Shown here: in pieces, positions 34,323 through 47,805 of the stretch | How the letters are laid out: each line of letters begins with the position of its first letter | How positions within the stretch are numbered: the stretch's first letter is position 1 | Position numbers and translations under genes: made by a program | Assembly (NCBI RefSeq): GCF_031143425.1 | Contig: NC_090447.1 | Location: 29,230,238 to 29,294,237 of the forward strand | Direction: 5' to 3' | DNA length: 64,000 nt | Source of the DNA: Pleurodeles waltl | Lineage: Eukaryota > Chordata > Amphibia > Caudata > Salamandridae | The notes under the pieces: generated by a model | What the model was told of the DNA's origin: nothing | The model's input: the letters and a program-made list of their open reading frames with translations, nothing else | Database searches by the model: none

Positions 34323-34617
34323 CTAAACAAACAGAAGTGTCTCCGCCCCCTCCAAGGCTGGGGTACACCACGCGGCTGGGGTACACCCCACCGCTGGCCC
34401 CAGGGCACGGGCTCTGCTGCAGTCGATACCAGGCTGCAACCAGCTCCTGCCACGCTGCATGTGGGGCAGGGCTGGTGGTCTCTGGTGCCACTGTGCGGGT
34501 GTCTGCAGGCCTTAGGGGGGCACCTGTCCCAGAAGGTGAACCACCAGTTCACGTGGACTCGGTGTCACTGCACAGGTGTGTGTAGACCTTAGGACCCCGC
34601 CTGTCCCTTGCAGGGAG

Positions 34618-35790
34618 TAACCAACCCGTGGGTGCTTGGGTCATGGCCCCTGGTGTCACTGCATATGGGGGATGTCTGCGGGTACTGTGACCCCGCCTGT
34701 CCCATGTAGGGAGTAACCCACCCACGGGTGCTTGGCCCCTGGTGTCACTGCACATGGGTGGGTGTCTGCAGGTATTGTGACCCCGTCTGTCCCATGTAGG
34801 GAGTAACCAACCCGTGGGTGCTTGGGTCATGGCCCCTGGTGTCACTGCATATGGGGGGTGTCTGCGGGTACTGTGACCCCGCCTGTCCCATGCAGGGAGT
34901 AACCCACCCACGGGTGCTTGGCCCCTGGTGTCACTGCACATGGGTGGGTGTCTGCAGGTATTGTGACCCCGTCTGTCCCATGCAGGGAGTAACCCACCCA
35001 CGGGTGCTTGGGTCGGGGGCCCTGGTGTCACTGCACATGGGGGGTGCCTGCGGGTACTGTGACCCTGTCTGTCCCATGCAGGGAGTAACCCACCCACGGG
35101 TGCTTGGGTCGGGGGCCCTGGTGTCACTGCACATGGGTGGGGTCTGTAGGTACTGTGACCCCGCCTGTCCCATGCAGGGAGTAACCCACCCACGGGTGCT
35201 TGGGTCGGGGGCCCTGGTGTCACTGCACATGGGGGGGGTCTGCGGGTACTGTGACCCCGCCTGTCCCATGCAGGGAGTAACCCACCCACGGGTGCTTGGG
35301 TCGGGGGCCCTGGTGTCACTGCACATGGGTGGGGTCTGTAGGTACTGTGACCCCGCCTGTCCCATGCAGGGAGTAACCCACCCACGGGTGCTTGGCCCCT
35401 GGTGTCACTGCACATGGGTGGGTGTCTGCAGGTATTGTGACCCCGTCTGTCCCATGTAGGGAGTAACCCACCCACGGGTGCTTGGGTCATGGGCCCTGGT
35501 GTCACTGCACATGGGTGGGGTCTGTAGGTACTGTGACCCCGCCTGTCCCATGCAGGGAGTAACCCACCCACGGGTGCTTGGGTCGGGGGCCCTGGTGTCA
35601 CTGCACATGGGGGGTGTCTGCGGGTACTGTGACCCCGCCTGTCCCATGCAGGGAGTAACCCACCCACGTGTGCATGGGCCCTGGTGTCACTGCACATGGG
35701 TGGGTGTCTGCAGGTACTGTGACCCCGTCTGTCCCATGTAGGGAGTAAGCCACCCATGGGTGCTTCGGTCATGACCCCTGGGGTCACTGC
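34618..35790. repeat. Minisatellite, about 96-bp unit, about 12 copies
   Basis: The unit runs GGTGTCACTGCACATGGG-GG-TCTGCGGGTACTGTGACCCCGCCTGTCCCATGCAGGGAGTAACC-ACCCACGGGTGCTTGG. For example, GGTGTCACT recurs at 35216 and 35312. Some copies lack the TCGGGGGC block and are shorter. Because 96 is divisible by three, several frames on both strands stay open, including a 412-residue minus frame. I treat these as by-products. Confidence 0.95.
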
Positions 35791-36836
35791 ACATGGGCGG
35801 GTGCATGCAAGCCTTCTGTAGGATGAGACCTGAGCACCTTTACCAGGCTTCTATCACCGAGATGTTGCATGGAATGCACAAGCATTGGTAAAGACAACAG
35901 GTCCGGCTAAGGGTTTGGTGATGGGTGAGTGGGGTGGGGTCCCCGCTGCTCTAGTGAGGACATCTCCCAGCGGAGACACCTTGGGTCCTACTAGTTAGAG
36001 GCTGAGAGCAGGACCCCTTCTTTAGGAGGCAAGATCTAGCCTGACGGGGGGCAGTGACGCAGTGATCCCTACCTTCAGTTTGTGGGGTGACACGTGGGGG
36101 CGGTTCAGTCTGCAGCTCTGCAAACAGAAGCTCCTTATAAACACATCAAGGTCAGGTAAAACCGAAGAGGTCCGGGGTGCAAAGCCAGCCCCAAAAGAGA
36201 CCCCAAACGTGAAATGAGGGGAAGCTTAATGTGTCAAAAGGGAGGGTACTGCAGTGCTCCTCAAACCCCAGACACCCCACTTCTAATACCCACACTGTGA
36301 TACACCTACACGCTAGTGACGCGAGCCTGACCATAATAGTTTGGTATCATGTAATTGATTGCATTTTTAAAACGGCAACAGAACTTAACTGCAATGTTTA
36401 TATAAGTGTAGACATTTTGAAATATTGTCAATTTAATAGAATAATTGTGAAAAATTCGGAGGGGGCACGATTTTGTTTACATTTTTTTTTTGGGGGGGGT
36501 GATTAAACAGTTTGGAGACCACTGCTGTATGCTATCCACTGAATAGCAACTGGTGGCCATGTTTTGCTCATGCGAAGGCCCACGGGCCGCGCGACTGAGA
36601 GGGCTGGAGGAGTGACATGGAGGGCATATACAAGAAGGACATATACAAGAAGGACAGAAAGTGACCAGAAGGAGGGCCAACACCGTGAAAAGATGCCAGC
36701 CAGGGTGAAAGGACTGGTGGTTGGGCGAGTAAAACAATCTCTGGGTGGGTGGAGAATAGAATGTCTTGAATGCTGAAACGCTGAGTCACCGAGTGGATGG
36801 ATGGGTAAATTGATAAATGGAGTATGAAATGATGGA
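35791..36836. other. Unannotated stretch ending in a (GGAT)n-like repeat
   Basis: No gene recognised. 36780-36836 consists of GGATGGATGGGTAAATTGATAAATGG-like words, the insertion site of the next element. Confidence 0.5.
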
Positions 36837-39647
36837 TGTAGGAAGCTGGCCTGGTGTGTGTGGTGAGCACCTATGGTGTTATAACCTTATTCCAGGTCCA
36901 GGTATCCCCTACTAGTGAGGTGCAGGCAGTGTCTAGGAAGCCGGGCTCTCTAGAGGTAGCTGTGGATGAGCAGCCAAGGCCTATCTAGGAGACATGCCAA
37001 GCTCATGTAATACCACTGTAGTCTCACAGCACTTACACACATGAAAGTAAACTGTGTTACAAAAAAGGAGGTACTTTATTTTAGTATCACAAATACTAAA
37101 ATACTGTATGGGCAATACTCTACTAGAAGGTGAGTAAACACACTATTCTATACACTTCAGAAGGCGGGATAGGCATAGAACACAATACAAAACAATGAAG
37201 TAACAGAAAATAATGGAGACCCTAGGGGACACCAAACCATATACTAAGTAAGTGGGATGCAAAAGTCAGTCCCCCACCCAAGGAAGTGGAATCTGTAGTG
37301 GGGAGCTGGAGGAACTAGGAACCCCAAAAGCTAAGTATCAGGCTTCCTCCCCTGTGACCAGGAGAGAAGAGGTAAGTACCTGTTTTTCCCCAAACCCACA
37401 GGTAAACTTTGGAAAAGGACTCTGCAAGACTGGAAGGAACCAAAGGTGGATCCTGACAGAAGAGGACCTGAAAATGAAGGGGACCAAGTCCATTTCCAGT
37501 TGACATGTCTGGTTGGGGCAGGAGCCACTACCCACCCTTCTGGAGATGGAGGACCAGATCGACTGTGAAGATCAGGAGTTGGCTGTGCAGCACAGGAGCA
37601 CAAGAAGAGTTCTAGGAGTGATACAGCATATGTGCCCCGTTGGAAGAAGAGTTGTAGTCAGCCAGTGGTGTGGAAAAACCACCAACAAGATTTGGCAAAG
37701 GCAAAAATCGCAGATGAAGAGTTGCAGAGCTGCTGGGGACCAGGATGGTCTGAGGGGACTCAACCCAAGGAGGGAGTCCTGGGAAACACTCAGCAGTGAG
37801 GAGAGCCAGAAGTCAAGGATGCAGCCCTCACAGGCAAATCAGACAGAAGGCACAGGAGTCGCATTGAGGCCCACTCAGCACACCTGAAGAGGAGTCCCAA
37901 GTCGCTGGAGCACCAGGCAGGAGACTGTGCTTTGCAAGGAAGACTGCTGGAGGCCGGGTCTACAAGGGGCCTGAAGATCCCTTGTAAGAAGAGCCAACAA
38001 GCCTTGGAAGTTGCAAGAGTTGTGGTGCACAGGGATACTATCCTGCAAGGGCTTACTGTCTCCCAAGTTTGATAGCTAGTAGAGAGAACCCAGGGGACCA
38101 TTTCAGACCACCATCTGTGATGCAGGATCCATGCAGAGTTCTGGAGGAGAGAGGGTCCACGCAGCAGGTTGTCTTTGCTGTTGGTGCCTGCGGATGTAGG
38201 GAAGTGACTCCTTTACTCCATGGGAGATTCCTTCTTGCTTCTTGTGCAGGCTAAAGACACGTCACCCTCAGAAGATGCACAGCCAGGGAAATGTTGCAGT
38301 TGCTGGAAGGAGCCGGAGAAACAATGTTGCAAGGCAGAGTCATCGCTGGTGTTGCAGACTGTCGGTTCCTGAAGAGTCCAGTTGCAGTCCCAGGGGCTGG
38401 AAGTTGAAGTAAATGATGCAGAGGAGTCATGCTGGAATCATGCACATCAAATCTGAGGTCCTACTCAAGAGGAAGACCATAAATAGCCCAGGAAGGGGGA
38501 TTGGTCACTTAACAGGGTGACCACCTATCAGGAGGGGGCTGTGATGTCACCTGCCTGACCTGGCCACTCAGATGCTCCCAGGGGCCTCTGCCCACCTGGG
38601 ATTCAAGATGGCAGAATCAAGTGGCCACCTAGTGGAGCTCTGGGCACCACTCCTAGGGTGGTGATGGACAGGGGAGTGGTCCAGTTTCGCGTCTGAGCAG
38701 GGACTGAGGGTCCCTGGACTGGTGCAAACCAGTTTATGGAAGGAGGGCACCAAATGTACCCTTCAAAGCATACCAGTGGCTTGGGGAGGCTACCTCTCGC
38801 AAGCCATGTAACACCTATTTCCAAAGGGCGAGGGTGTTATCCCCCTCTCCCAAAGGAAATCCTTTGTTCTGCCTTCCTGGGCTTGAGCTGTTCAAACAGC
38901 AGGAGGGCAGACATGTCTGTAGGATGGCAGCAGCACGGGCTGCCCAGGAAAACTCTGCAAACTGGCAGGAGTAAAACTGGGGGTCCTCTAAGGAGCGCCC
39001 AGAGTGCATAGAATCATACAACCAATACTGGTAACAGTATTGGGGTATGCTTCGGACATGTTTGAAAGCAAACATGCCCAGGTTCAGAGTTACCATTATG
39101 TAGCTGGACACAGGTAGACCTGTGTCCAGTACATGGGTAAAATGGCTTCCCCGCACTCACGACGTCCAGACAAATGGAGCTGGAGTTTGTGGGGGCACCT
39201 CTGCTCATGCAGGGGTGCCCTCACACACACAGCTACCTGCACCATGCCCTCTGGGTTAGGAAGGCCTACCACATGGATAACTTACAGTGACCTGGTGCAG
39301 TGACCTGTAGTGAAAGGGTGCATGCACCTTTTCATGCGGGCTGCAATGGCAGGCCTGCAGACACATTTTGCATGGGCTCCCATGGGTGGCACAATACATG
39401 CTGCAGCCCATTGGAACTCCTGGTGCCCCAATTACCTGGTTACCTAGGTACCATAAACTAGGGACTTACATGGGGGCACCAGTATGCCAATTGTGGGGTG
39501 TACTAAGTCAGTAACAACCAAATTTAGAGGAAGAGAGCACAGTCACTGGGGCCCTGGTTAGCAGGATCCCAGTTAACACAGTCAAAACACACTGACAGCA
39601 GGCAAACTGTGGGGGTAACCATGCCAAAAAGAGGGTAATTTTCTACA
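36837..39647. mobile_element. TG...CA-ended non-coding element, 2.8 kb, complete
   Basis: Begins TGTAGGAAGCTGGCCTGG and ends GGTAATTTTCTACA, flanked by perfect 5-bp repeats ATGGA (36832-36836 and 39648-39652), although the flank itself is (ATGG)-rich. It is related to the element at 279-13183 by its terminal sequence and by shared internal blocks near the right end. No coding frame or RT-like domain was seen. TG...CA ends with a 5-bp duplication suggest a very long solo LTR or a non-autonomous LTR-type element. Confidence 0.7.
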
Positions 39648-39870
39648 ATGGATGGATGAAAAAGAATGAATGTATGGATCGAGGAAGTATGGATGCACAA
39701 CTGGAAGTGAGTGGAAGGATAGATGATCGATGGGAGAGTGTAATGATGAAAGGGCTGCGATACAGAATGGTGAAGTAAGGGGATGGTTGGAATGGTGAAT
39801 GGATGCATGGATGGATGCATGAGTCTTAAAGGATGGAGAGTTAGATAGAAGGCGGGATGAAGGGATCTCA
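39648..39870. repeat. Degenerate (GGAT)n repeat
   Basis: Continuation of the simple repeat interrupted by the element at 36837. It contains GGATGGATG, GGATGCATGG and similar words. Confidence 0.7.
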
Positions 39871-41459
39871 TCAGGCTGGGTAGGGCTTACTTGCATCGCT
39901 CATCTGATGAGGTTCACGGTAGGGATCAGTGTGCTATTTCCACCCTCTGGCTGCTCCCTCGCAGGAGGGTGTTGTGAAGAGGCCAGGAGTGAAGTTTGCT
40001 CTAAGTGGTCAACCTAGGAGGCCTGCACGTGACATGTGGCATCGTTCATACTTGAGTTCACGCTCCCACCCCCACATCCCAGCCCATCTCGCATGCACCG
40101 GCAATGGCAGGGGATTGTATTTGCAAGGGGTGCTGCCTGGTGGAAATTTGGTACCCCAAAATCTGTGAATGAATCCACGTGGTAATGAAATGGAATGAGC
40201 TGGGTGGCAGAGATGGCACCGTGGCTGACTGTGAAGGTGCCAGCCTGTGGCATGTGCGTGTGTTCCTATGAAAGTTTACATCTGCGGTGGCTGCCAGTGA
40301 CGGGGTACATGAGGTGCTGGGCCCACCCCTCTACAGGAGACCCCCGACAGGCCGCCTGGTAAGACGGCAGACGTACCTGGGGGATGTTTACACTGAAGGC
40401 TGAGTCACAAGCACGCTTGTCGGGGAGCCCCGCGAGGTCACATGCAGGTGATGAACCCCACGAGGTGCACAGGGGTGCTGCTCGACTGAAGGACCAGGCA
40501 CAATAGACTGACGCATCCCAAAGAAAGCAGGTGAAAATACAAAGCCAAGGGATTTCACGAATAAATTGTGTTTTTAATAACTGACATGCTGGAGATGGAG
40601 TTGTCGGGAAAGGCACAGATCGTATTATGACTGTTCTGTAAATTGGCTTTTACATTGGTGCACTGTTTGAATATTTTACTCCAGGGGGAGATTTCTTGAA
40701 AGTAACGTGAAACTGTTCAGATTAGAGTGGTTAAGTCCTGTAGTATGCACCCTGCGTTTCCAAAGGGAGCTCCTTTCAAACTGGGAATAGTTTGAGTGTG
40801 AAGCAGCCACGCAAGGCAGGACACAATGGTTTATTAGTGCCGGGGGCAATGAATACTTTGTGCGAAGTAAATTGCTTAAGGCGCGGTGCTTCTAAATAAT
40901 TGGGGATTTTTGTAAGCGCTGTAGTTGAGTTGCCTGATGTTAGGGAGCTGTGGAACTTACACAAAGAGTATTTTTGCTGCATCTTTAAGAACGCCCGTGG
41001 CGTAAACTTCTGAAGTCTAACAAAAGGGCACATTGGTGCCCATCACCGAATCTAATGCGACGACAAATGGGAAACACAACCTCATCCCAAACACCACAGC
41101 CTTGATGGAAACCCCATCGAAGCAAAAACAAACCATGAAAGCCAAGGTCTGAAAGGGGTTGACCCAAACTCACTCTTATATCTTTTGAGAATTGGCAGCA
41201 TAAGAAAATCAAGACCAAAGCCGCCTCCGGGCAGACCTAGAAGAAGTGGTGAACATGACACACAAGTTCTGTTCTTTGTGCTACGCTGGGGGGTGAACTA
41301 GCCTCGCACTACAGCACTGTTCTGACTGTTGCTGTGGTACAAACGTGATGTGTCCCGTGGTTTTAAATTTGTTTTACGGTGTAGAAGACCCCTTTAAACG
41401 TCTCTCTGGATATGTACATGGTGCACCCGGTGATGCTGGGCCCCCCAGGGACAGCTGGA
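39871..41459. other. Unannotated stretch
   Basis: No gene or known repeat recognised. Confidence 0.5.
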
Positions 41460-42420
41460 GTCAAAGCACACCTGTATTCGTCTGTCGCACACTTCGTCCA
41501 GGGGTGCAGACTCCTATGCGGTCCATGAGCCCATCTGTACCCATCCTTCAAACACTTCATCCAGTGGTGCAGACTCCTGCTTGATCCATAAGCACATCTG
41601 TAGCGTCCATCATACGCTTCATCCAGTGGTGCAGACTCCGGCTTGATCCATAAGCACATCTGTATCCATCCATCACATGCGTCCAGTGGTGCAGACTCCT
41701 GCTTGTTACACAAGCACATCTGTATCCATCCATCCCACGCTTCATCCAGTGGTGGCAGACTCCTGCTCAGTCCATAAGCACATCTGTATCTATTCATCAC
41801 ATTCCTTGTACAGTGGTGCAGACTGGTGCTTGGTCCATAAGCACATCTGTATTGGTCCATTGCACACTTCATCCAGTGGTGCAGACTCCTGCTTGATCCA
41901 TAAGCACATCTGTAGTGTCCATCATACGCTTCATCCAGTGGTGCAGACTCTGGCTTGATCCATAAGCACATCTGTATCCGTCGATCACACACTTCATCCA
42001 ATGGTGCAGACTCTTGCTCTGTCCATAAGCACATCTGTATCTGTCGATCACACACTTCATCCAGTGGTGGCAGACTCCATCTCAGTCCATAAGCACATCT
42101 GTATTTATTCATCACATTCCTTGTACAGTGGTGCAGACTGGTGCTTGGTCCATAAGCACATCTGTATCCGTCCATTGCACACTTCGGCCAGTGGTGCAGA
42201 CTCTTGCTCTGTCCATAAGCACATCTGTATCCGTCGATCACACTTCATCCAGTGGTGGCAGACTCCAGCTCAGTCCATAAGCACATCTGTATCTATTCAT
42301 CACATTCCTTGTACAGTGGTGCAGACTGGTGCTTGGTCCATAAGCACATCTGTATCCGTCCATTGCACACTTCGGCCAGTGGTGCAGACTCTTGCTCTGT
42401 CCATAAGCACATTTCCTGCC
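41460..42420. repeat. Minisatellite, 60-63 bp unit, about 15 copies
   Basis: The unit is CAGACTCCTGCTTGATCCATAAG followed by CACATCTGTATCCGTCGATCACAC and ACTTCATCCAGTGGTG, with variants such as GCTTGGTCC and TTCCTTGTACAGTGG. A 292-residue minus frame spans it because many units are multiples of three. Variants recur in order (about every 370 bp), suggesting a higher-order period. Confidence 0.93.
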
Positions 42421-42600
42421 TGCCTCATTGTATGTTGGACCAAGTTGGTGTCTGGCTGCGCATGTTCTCATGTCCATCTTGCTGCACCTTTAGTTCTATG
42501 TAGTCAGATGTGTGCCCCAGTGTGGTGGTATGTACCCAGTCAACCCATCAGATTATCTAGGGCTGAGCTTGTATCGTGCACATTGCAAATCTATGACATC

Positions 42601-43060
42601 TGGTGGACGTGCACGTCTTAACCACCTCATTGGGTATGGATGGGATCTGGGACAGAGCTTGTATCACGGTACACGTGTGTACTGCCCACCTCATTGGGTA
42701 TGGATGGCATCTGGGCAAGAGTTTGTATCACAGTGCACGTGTCCTGCCCACCTCATTGGGTATGGATGGGATCTGGGGCAGAGCTTGTATCACGGTGCAC
42801 ATGTATGTCCAGCCCACCTCATTGGGTATGGATGGCATCTGGGGCAGAGGTTGTATCATGCTGCATGTCCTGCCCACCTGATTGGGTATGCGATCTGGGA
42901 CAGAGCTTACGTCACAGTGCACATGCATGTCTTACCTCATTACGTGTGGATGGGATCAAGGACGGAGCTTTTGTTCTGCGGTGTACATGCATGTCCTGCC
43001 CACCTCACTATGTGTGGATGGGATCTGGGGCAGAGCTTGGGTCTAGGTAAATGCATAAAT
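42601..43060. repeat. Minisatellite, about 64-66 bp unit, about 7 copies
   Basis: CACCTCATTGGGTATGGATGG followed by ATCTGGG-AGAGCTTGTATCACGGTGCACGTG recurs, for example CCTCATTGGG at 42625 and 42689. Units diverge towards the right end. Confidence 0.9.
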
Positions 43061-46000
43061 CCCTCCACCACCTGATAGGATTCATGTGATTCAGGGCAGT
43101 GCTTCTTTAAAAGTATTCTGCCCATGTCATGTAGGCAGAGGGGTTCCTCAGCAAAACTTGTCGGGTACCTGTGCCTCTCCTGCACAATTTATGGCAGATG
43201 GATGGCGCCTGCAACGCAGCCTTTATCTAGGTACATGTGTGTACCCTTGAGTGTGTTGCATGGTGTGTACGTGGCTTGTATCTGGCTATTGTTTTTTGAA
43301 GTTGTAGACACCAAGGTTTCTTGACTTCTGAAAGGGGAAGGATGTGGCCTGCTGGGATCTGTGGGCACTAATTAATCAGATTTTTCTAAATCTTCGTTTT
43401 GTGGCTTCAGCTCTGTGTGCAAGAGACAGCTTGCTTCGTAGGCCTCTCGTTAATAGCGTTGAGAAGCGGCAATTGATTTGACCCAAATTATCTTGATAAT
43501 TGGCAGCTGATGCTTTTATGGTGAAACTTTGCCAAACCTCAAACAATGGCAAAGAAAGCTAGAGAGATTGGAAAAGTTCCATTTCACAGTAGCCAAAACA
43601 ACATCAGCAGTATGACAAATTCATGGCATTATCTTGCTGCCAAATTCAATGTTTCAGTCCACATCATGCTTGAAACATATTCCAGTAGGCAGTTGTGAAG
43701 CTTGAGGAGAGAGCTTTATTCACAAGGTGTGTGAATTACCCTTCAATTACAGATATGAGTGGGGGAAAAAAGATTTTTCCTAATGGAAACAAATGCAAAA
43801 GTTCTCTAAGCCACTCCATCACTTGTAAACAGGTGACCTTGCATGGAACATGTAATGCGTCCGAGGCCAATTTGGCGTATTGCTTGAAAGGAGTACCAGT
43901 TTCCTCAACATCCCCATTGTTTGTTTCAGTTACTTTCAAATCGTAGTTATTTAATGCTGAATGATAAAGGGTGTTGTGGGATGAGAGCAGGTGTCTATTG
44001 TGTAATTTTTCAAATAGTGACCTGCTGTAATGTGCTGTTTCCAGGCCTGCTTGAGATTAGAGTAGCTAGTCCATGGCCTTCCATTCCTCCCTTCAATGTT
44101 AATTTTAAAAAACTGAGCAGGCTAAAGAACTTACTTTTTCAGAAGATGTGGCACTTATATCTGCCTGCGACACCTTTGAACTGCAAGTTTCAAGGTTGTC
44201 CTGAAACTACAGGACTTGTTAAAGAACAACTTTCTCTGACATTTCAGTGAACTTGTGAGTCACGTCTTTAATGCTTCCAACACCAAGTGAGTTGTGTACT
44301 TTTCTAAAGCGGTCAGGTAGTGCTTTGAGTATGTTTGAGACTGCTTCTTTTATCCATTTTGACCATCTTTTATACACTGTTTTCAAGTGCGTTTGGAGGC
44401 ATACCACTTGTGTTATTCCAAATTGCTGGTATTTTGGTTGGATTTTTGCTGCGCCGCAATGGATGTCCCATCTTGAAGCCAAATGGTGATGGAACTACCA
44501 CACGTCCACCTGTCAAACGCAGGATACAGAACTTTAGAGTACTTGTACTGGAGGAACTAAATGAACTTGTTCTTGTCTTTTCGGCCAGCATGGTCCTATT
44601 GTGTGCAGCCTGTGTTCTGTCTGTGGTGCCCTTTTAGTGTGCACTGGATATCTGCCTTGCAATTCTATTGGTACAATCTATGGGCATGGATCTGAGGCCC
44701 CTATTAAGGGTTCATTTATAGTGTTGTCCTATGAGACTGCCATTGCTTCCTGATGCCTTTTATGAGCCCTTCTATGTTGATATGAATATTGAGGCTCCAG
44801 GATACTGTTATACTGACTCTCCTACTGCGAGTTCCGTACAGGATGCTGCAACCTCGGCCGCAGCTGAGGGTATCGCCCATGTTTGTTCCTCTGACATGCT
44901 CCCTGAGGCTATTGTGGCTCTGTCTGTGGAAGTGGGATCCATTCCAGATTCCATTGATATTGACAATATGGATGACAGTTTGGAAGCCTCTACGACCATT
45001 TAAATTTGGCCCCTGTTGTGAAGCTGGGGAGAAAAATGGTAAGAAGCAGAGAGATGTGCGAGATAACTACTTGGTCAGGGTATCTCCCACCGTCCAAAAG
45101 CTCATTCACAGGTAAAGGAAAATCCTTGTTTCTGGGTCCAGGTCAAGCTCCTAGTTTGTTGCATGAAGGATGGTCAAACCTTGTGCTGAGCATCCTTGCA
45201 TCTTGCCTCTTTCCTAGGTCCTGATGCTGTGCTGCAGGTGTATTTATGTGCAGGGGCTGTGCCCCGGGTTTGCTGTGGTTGATGGTGTTAAGACATGTTG
45301 TGGACATTCCGAGCTTCTGTCCTCCCAGAGAGAGGAATTGTCCTACAAGCATTGCATGTTGGATGGCTCCACATTGTCTGAGGAGGCCACTGACTCAGCT
45401 GCTGAAAGTGGAAGGATGCTCCCTCTGGGGGATCTCGGGGGCAACAAAAATCCTGGACAAGTTTAGCTTCTAGCATAGATGCATGTTCCTGTGATTCGAG
45501 GGTCCGAGTGTTTGACACAAAGTAGTCCCTTTTTTGTTTACTGGGCTCTTGGGTTCTTTCCCCTCACAACTGAGAAACTCCACTGAACCCCCCGTACCTT
45601 TTTCTTCATCCCTAGCCTCCTTGAACCCCTTCTCCCCACCATCCCTAGTTTCCTAGTGCCCATAGCATAGGCTAGTTTGATTGGGTGGTCGTTTCCAGTA
45701 CTGGTTCACATTAGTCCATTGTGTAGGTTTGAATGATGCTGTCAGTTTACACAACCTGTAGAGGTGTGTGATGGCGCCCTATACACGTGCACTGGCTGTG
45801 CTGACAAGTTGTGAGCGCCTCAGGAATCCTGTACAAACTAGGTGCCCGTACAGCGGCTGGTTATTACAGTCTCTAGACAATCCCAGGAATCCTGTCCCGG
45901 ATACACCAGGAGTTAAACCAGTGCGGTGTCTCGGCCAGGACCTAGTCTGTGACTTGAGCCCTGTACTTAGTGGTCCAACAGCTTACAGGTTTAGGTGCCA

Positions 46001-47800
46001 CTGGCTAGTTTGTGAGCAAGTAGACTAGAGGGGGCCCTAGTTTCCCCTGCCAGATACCCAACCTCAGTTCCCAGATGCATGGCCCCTACTCATCCCCAGT
46101 TCTGCACTTTACAGTGTTCCGGAAATTATCTGTAGAGGTGGCTGAACTGGGAAGTCCATTCTCAGACCAAGGCATGGACTCTTCAAATCCTCTGAGCTCC
46201 AGAAGATGCTTCCTTGAGAGACCGGTTACTGCTCTTTGATAACACACAGCCATTGGTCCAGGGAACCCATTGGTTGGCCATGCAAGTTAGCTCATATCTC
46301 CTGTGCTTTGAACTGAGGGTGAAGGCTGAGCTCTGCACTGATATGCTCACGTGGTTTCCAAGAATAGAGATGGGCTTCTGCGGCCAAGAAATGTGCTCCT
46401 TGTGTTCCTCTTTGACGTCTAGGCTGGTAGGCTTGGCACCAAGACACATGGTGAGGACAGTGATGGCCACTGCCTTGGAGACTGAATCCTCTTCTATCAG
46501 GACGTGCAAAATCTCATTGGTGGATCCAAGCTTCAACATCCTGGACGTGGCCAATCAGGAGGCCAGTTTCACTCCACGCAATGACATCCCTGGCATCTCC
46601 TAACCCGGACACATGCACCAGGAGCTGTTTTCAGAGTTCTCTTCCTGCTTCAGGGGTGAGCTCATGGGGGCGGAGTGGTGGACCGGTCACCACCCCTGGT
46701 TTCTCTGGAGGTTAGTCACCCTCTGGCTGGAGAGCCTCCGAGGTCGCTGCGCAGTGAGGCCGGGCTAGTGAATGAGGGATGTTAGTGAAAGGTTGGTTGT
46801 GTAAACCGAGGATCTTACTCTCGCTGCTGGAAGTCTGGGCCTCTCCTGGCCGCCTCTTGGAAAAACATTCTGTAACATCTGATGCTTGGGTTGTGGAGAG
46901 CTTATCCCTCCGGCCTCAGTTCCTTGTCCCGTGAAGGACCATTCAGACAAGGCTATTGTGCTGGTAGTTTTTCTTGTTTGTGAAGCATTGTGTTGATCTT
47001 TCCAAACGATGTAACATACAATGAATAAATTAACTGTTTCCCTCAGGCCCCTCCCACCGAGGTCGCCGGCAGTCCTAGGATTCATTCGTCACATGTCCAT
47101 CCTTTTCAGAGTTCTTTGGGCACCCTCTCCCTCTATAAGTTGCTTTTTCCCCTGGATATAGCTGACCCGGTATTCTTTCAGAGGCTGCAACAAGCCTCTC
47201 AGTTCATCAGCATATAGCGCCTAGCTGTGTACATCTAGCGCCGTACACCGGGGGTAACACTATCCGTGCTTCGGGAAGAGGCAGCCGAGAAGTACTGGCA
47301 GGTCCATGTGGTCTCCACACGGAACATAAACGGGCACCAGGATCTCGAGTTTCTGGCAATCTTTGCCTCTAATCTAAAGATTGTGTTAAACGGTGCGCTG
47401 AAGGAGCTACACTCGCACTAACGAGACTTCAGGGGGGCATTTTAGGTGGGAGTCTCTACCGCTTCTCATTGTTACTAAAAAAAAAAAAGCGCCCGGTGAC
47501 AACGAATTTGTGAGCCTTTTTAGGGGATTCTGTGAACTCGGATTAAAAAGGTTTGAGGTTTGGCTGAACTTTTCGCCCAGGAGCCCCTTGTGAGCAGGGC
47601 TGGGCCACTCGTCTGTGGACTCGCTCTCAACACAATTTACGGAAATGATTACAACGAAGGAAGTGTAAACCCTCCTAATGCTTGGGAGAAAGTTGATTAC
47701 CATCTAAGGTGGTGGTGCGCTATACCCCTGGTTGGCCACAGGGCGGGTGGGCACCTTGGCATCGATCGGGCACTCCACAAAGTAAGGCGAATTCTGGAAT
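43061..47800. other. Long stretch without a supported gene
   Basis: Open frames of 90-130 residues occur, such as 44335-44637, 44731-45003, 46214-46603 on plus and 46183-46554 on minus. None shows a domain I recognise, and the two near 46.2-46.6 kb oppose each other. No repeat family is named. Confidence 0.5.
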
Positions 47801-47805
47801 TGACT

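Noticed and set aside
41363..42241. 292-residue minus-strand frame
   Set aside because: It lies on the 60-63 bp minisatellite and is explained by the repeat period, with other phases also open.
44335..45003. Two plus-strand frames of 100 and 90 residues as a gene
   Set aside because: No domain, homolog or splice context recognised. The first is merely hydrophobic and the second acidic.
46183..46603. Overlapping frames of 123 and 129 residues on opposite strands
   Set aside because: Neither shows a recognisable domain, and mutual antisense openness suggests composition or an unknown repeat rather than a gene.
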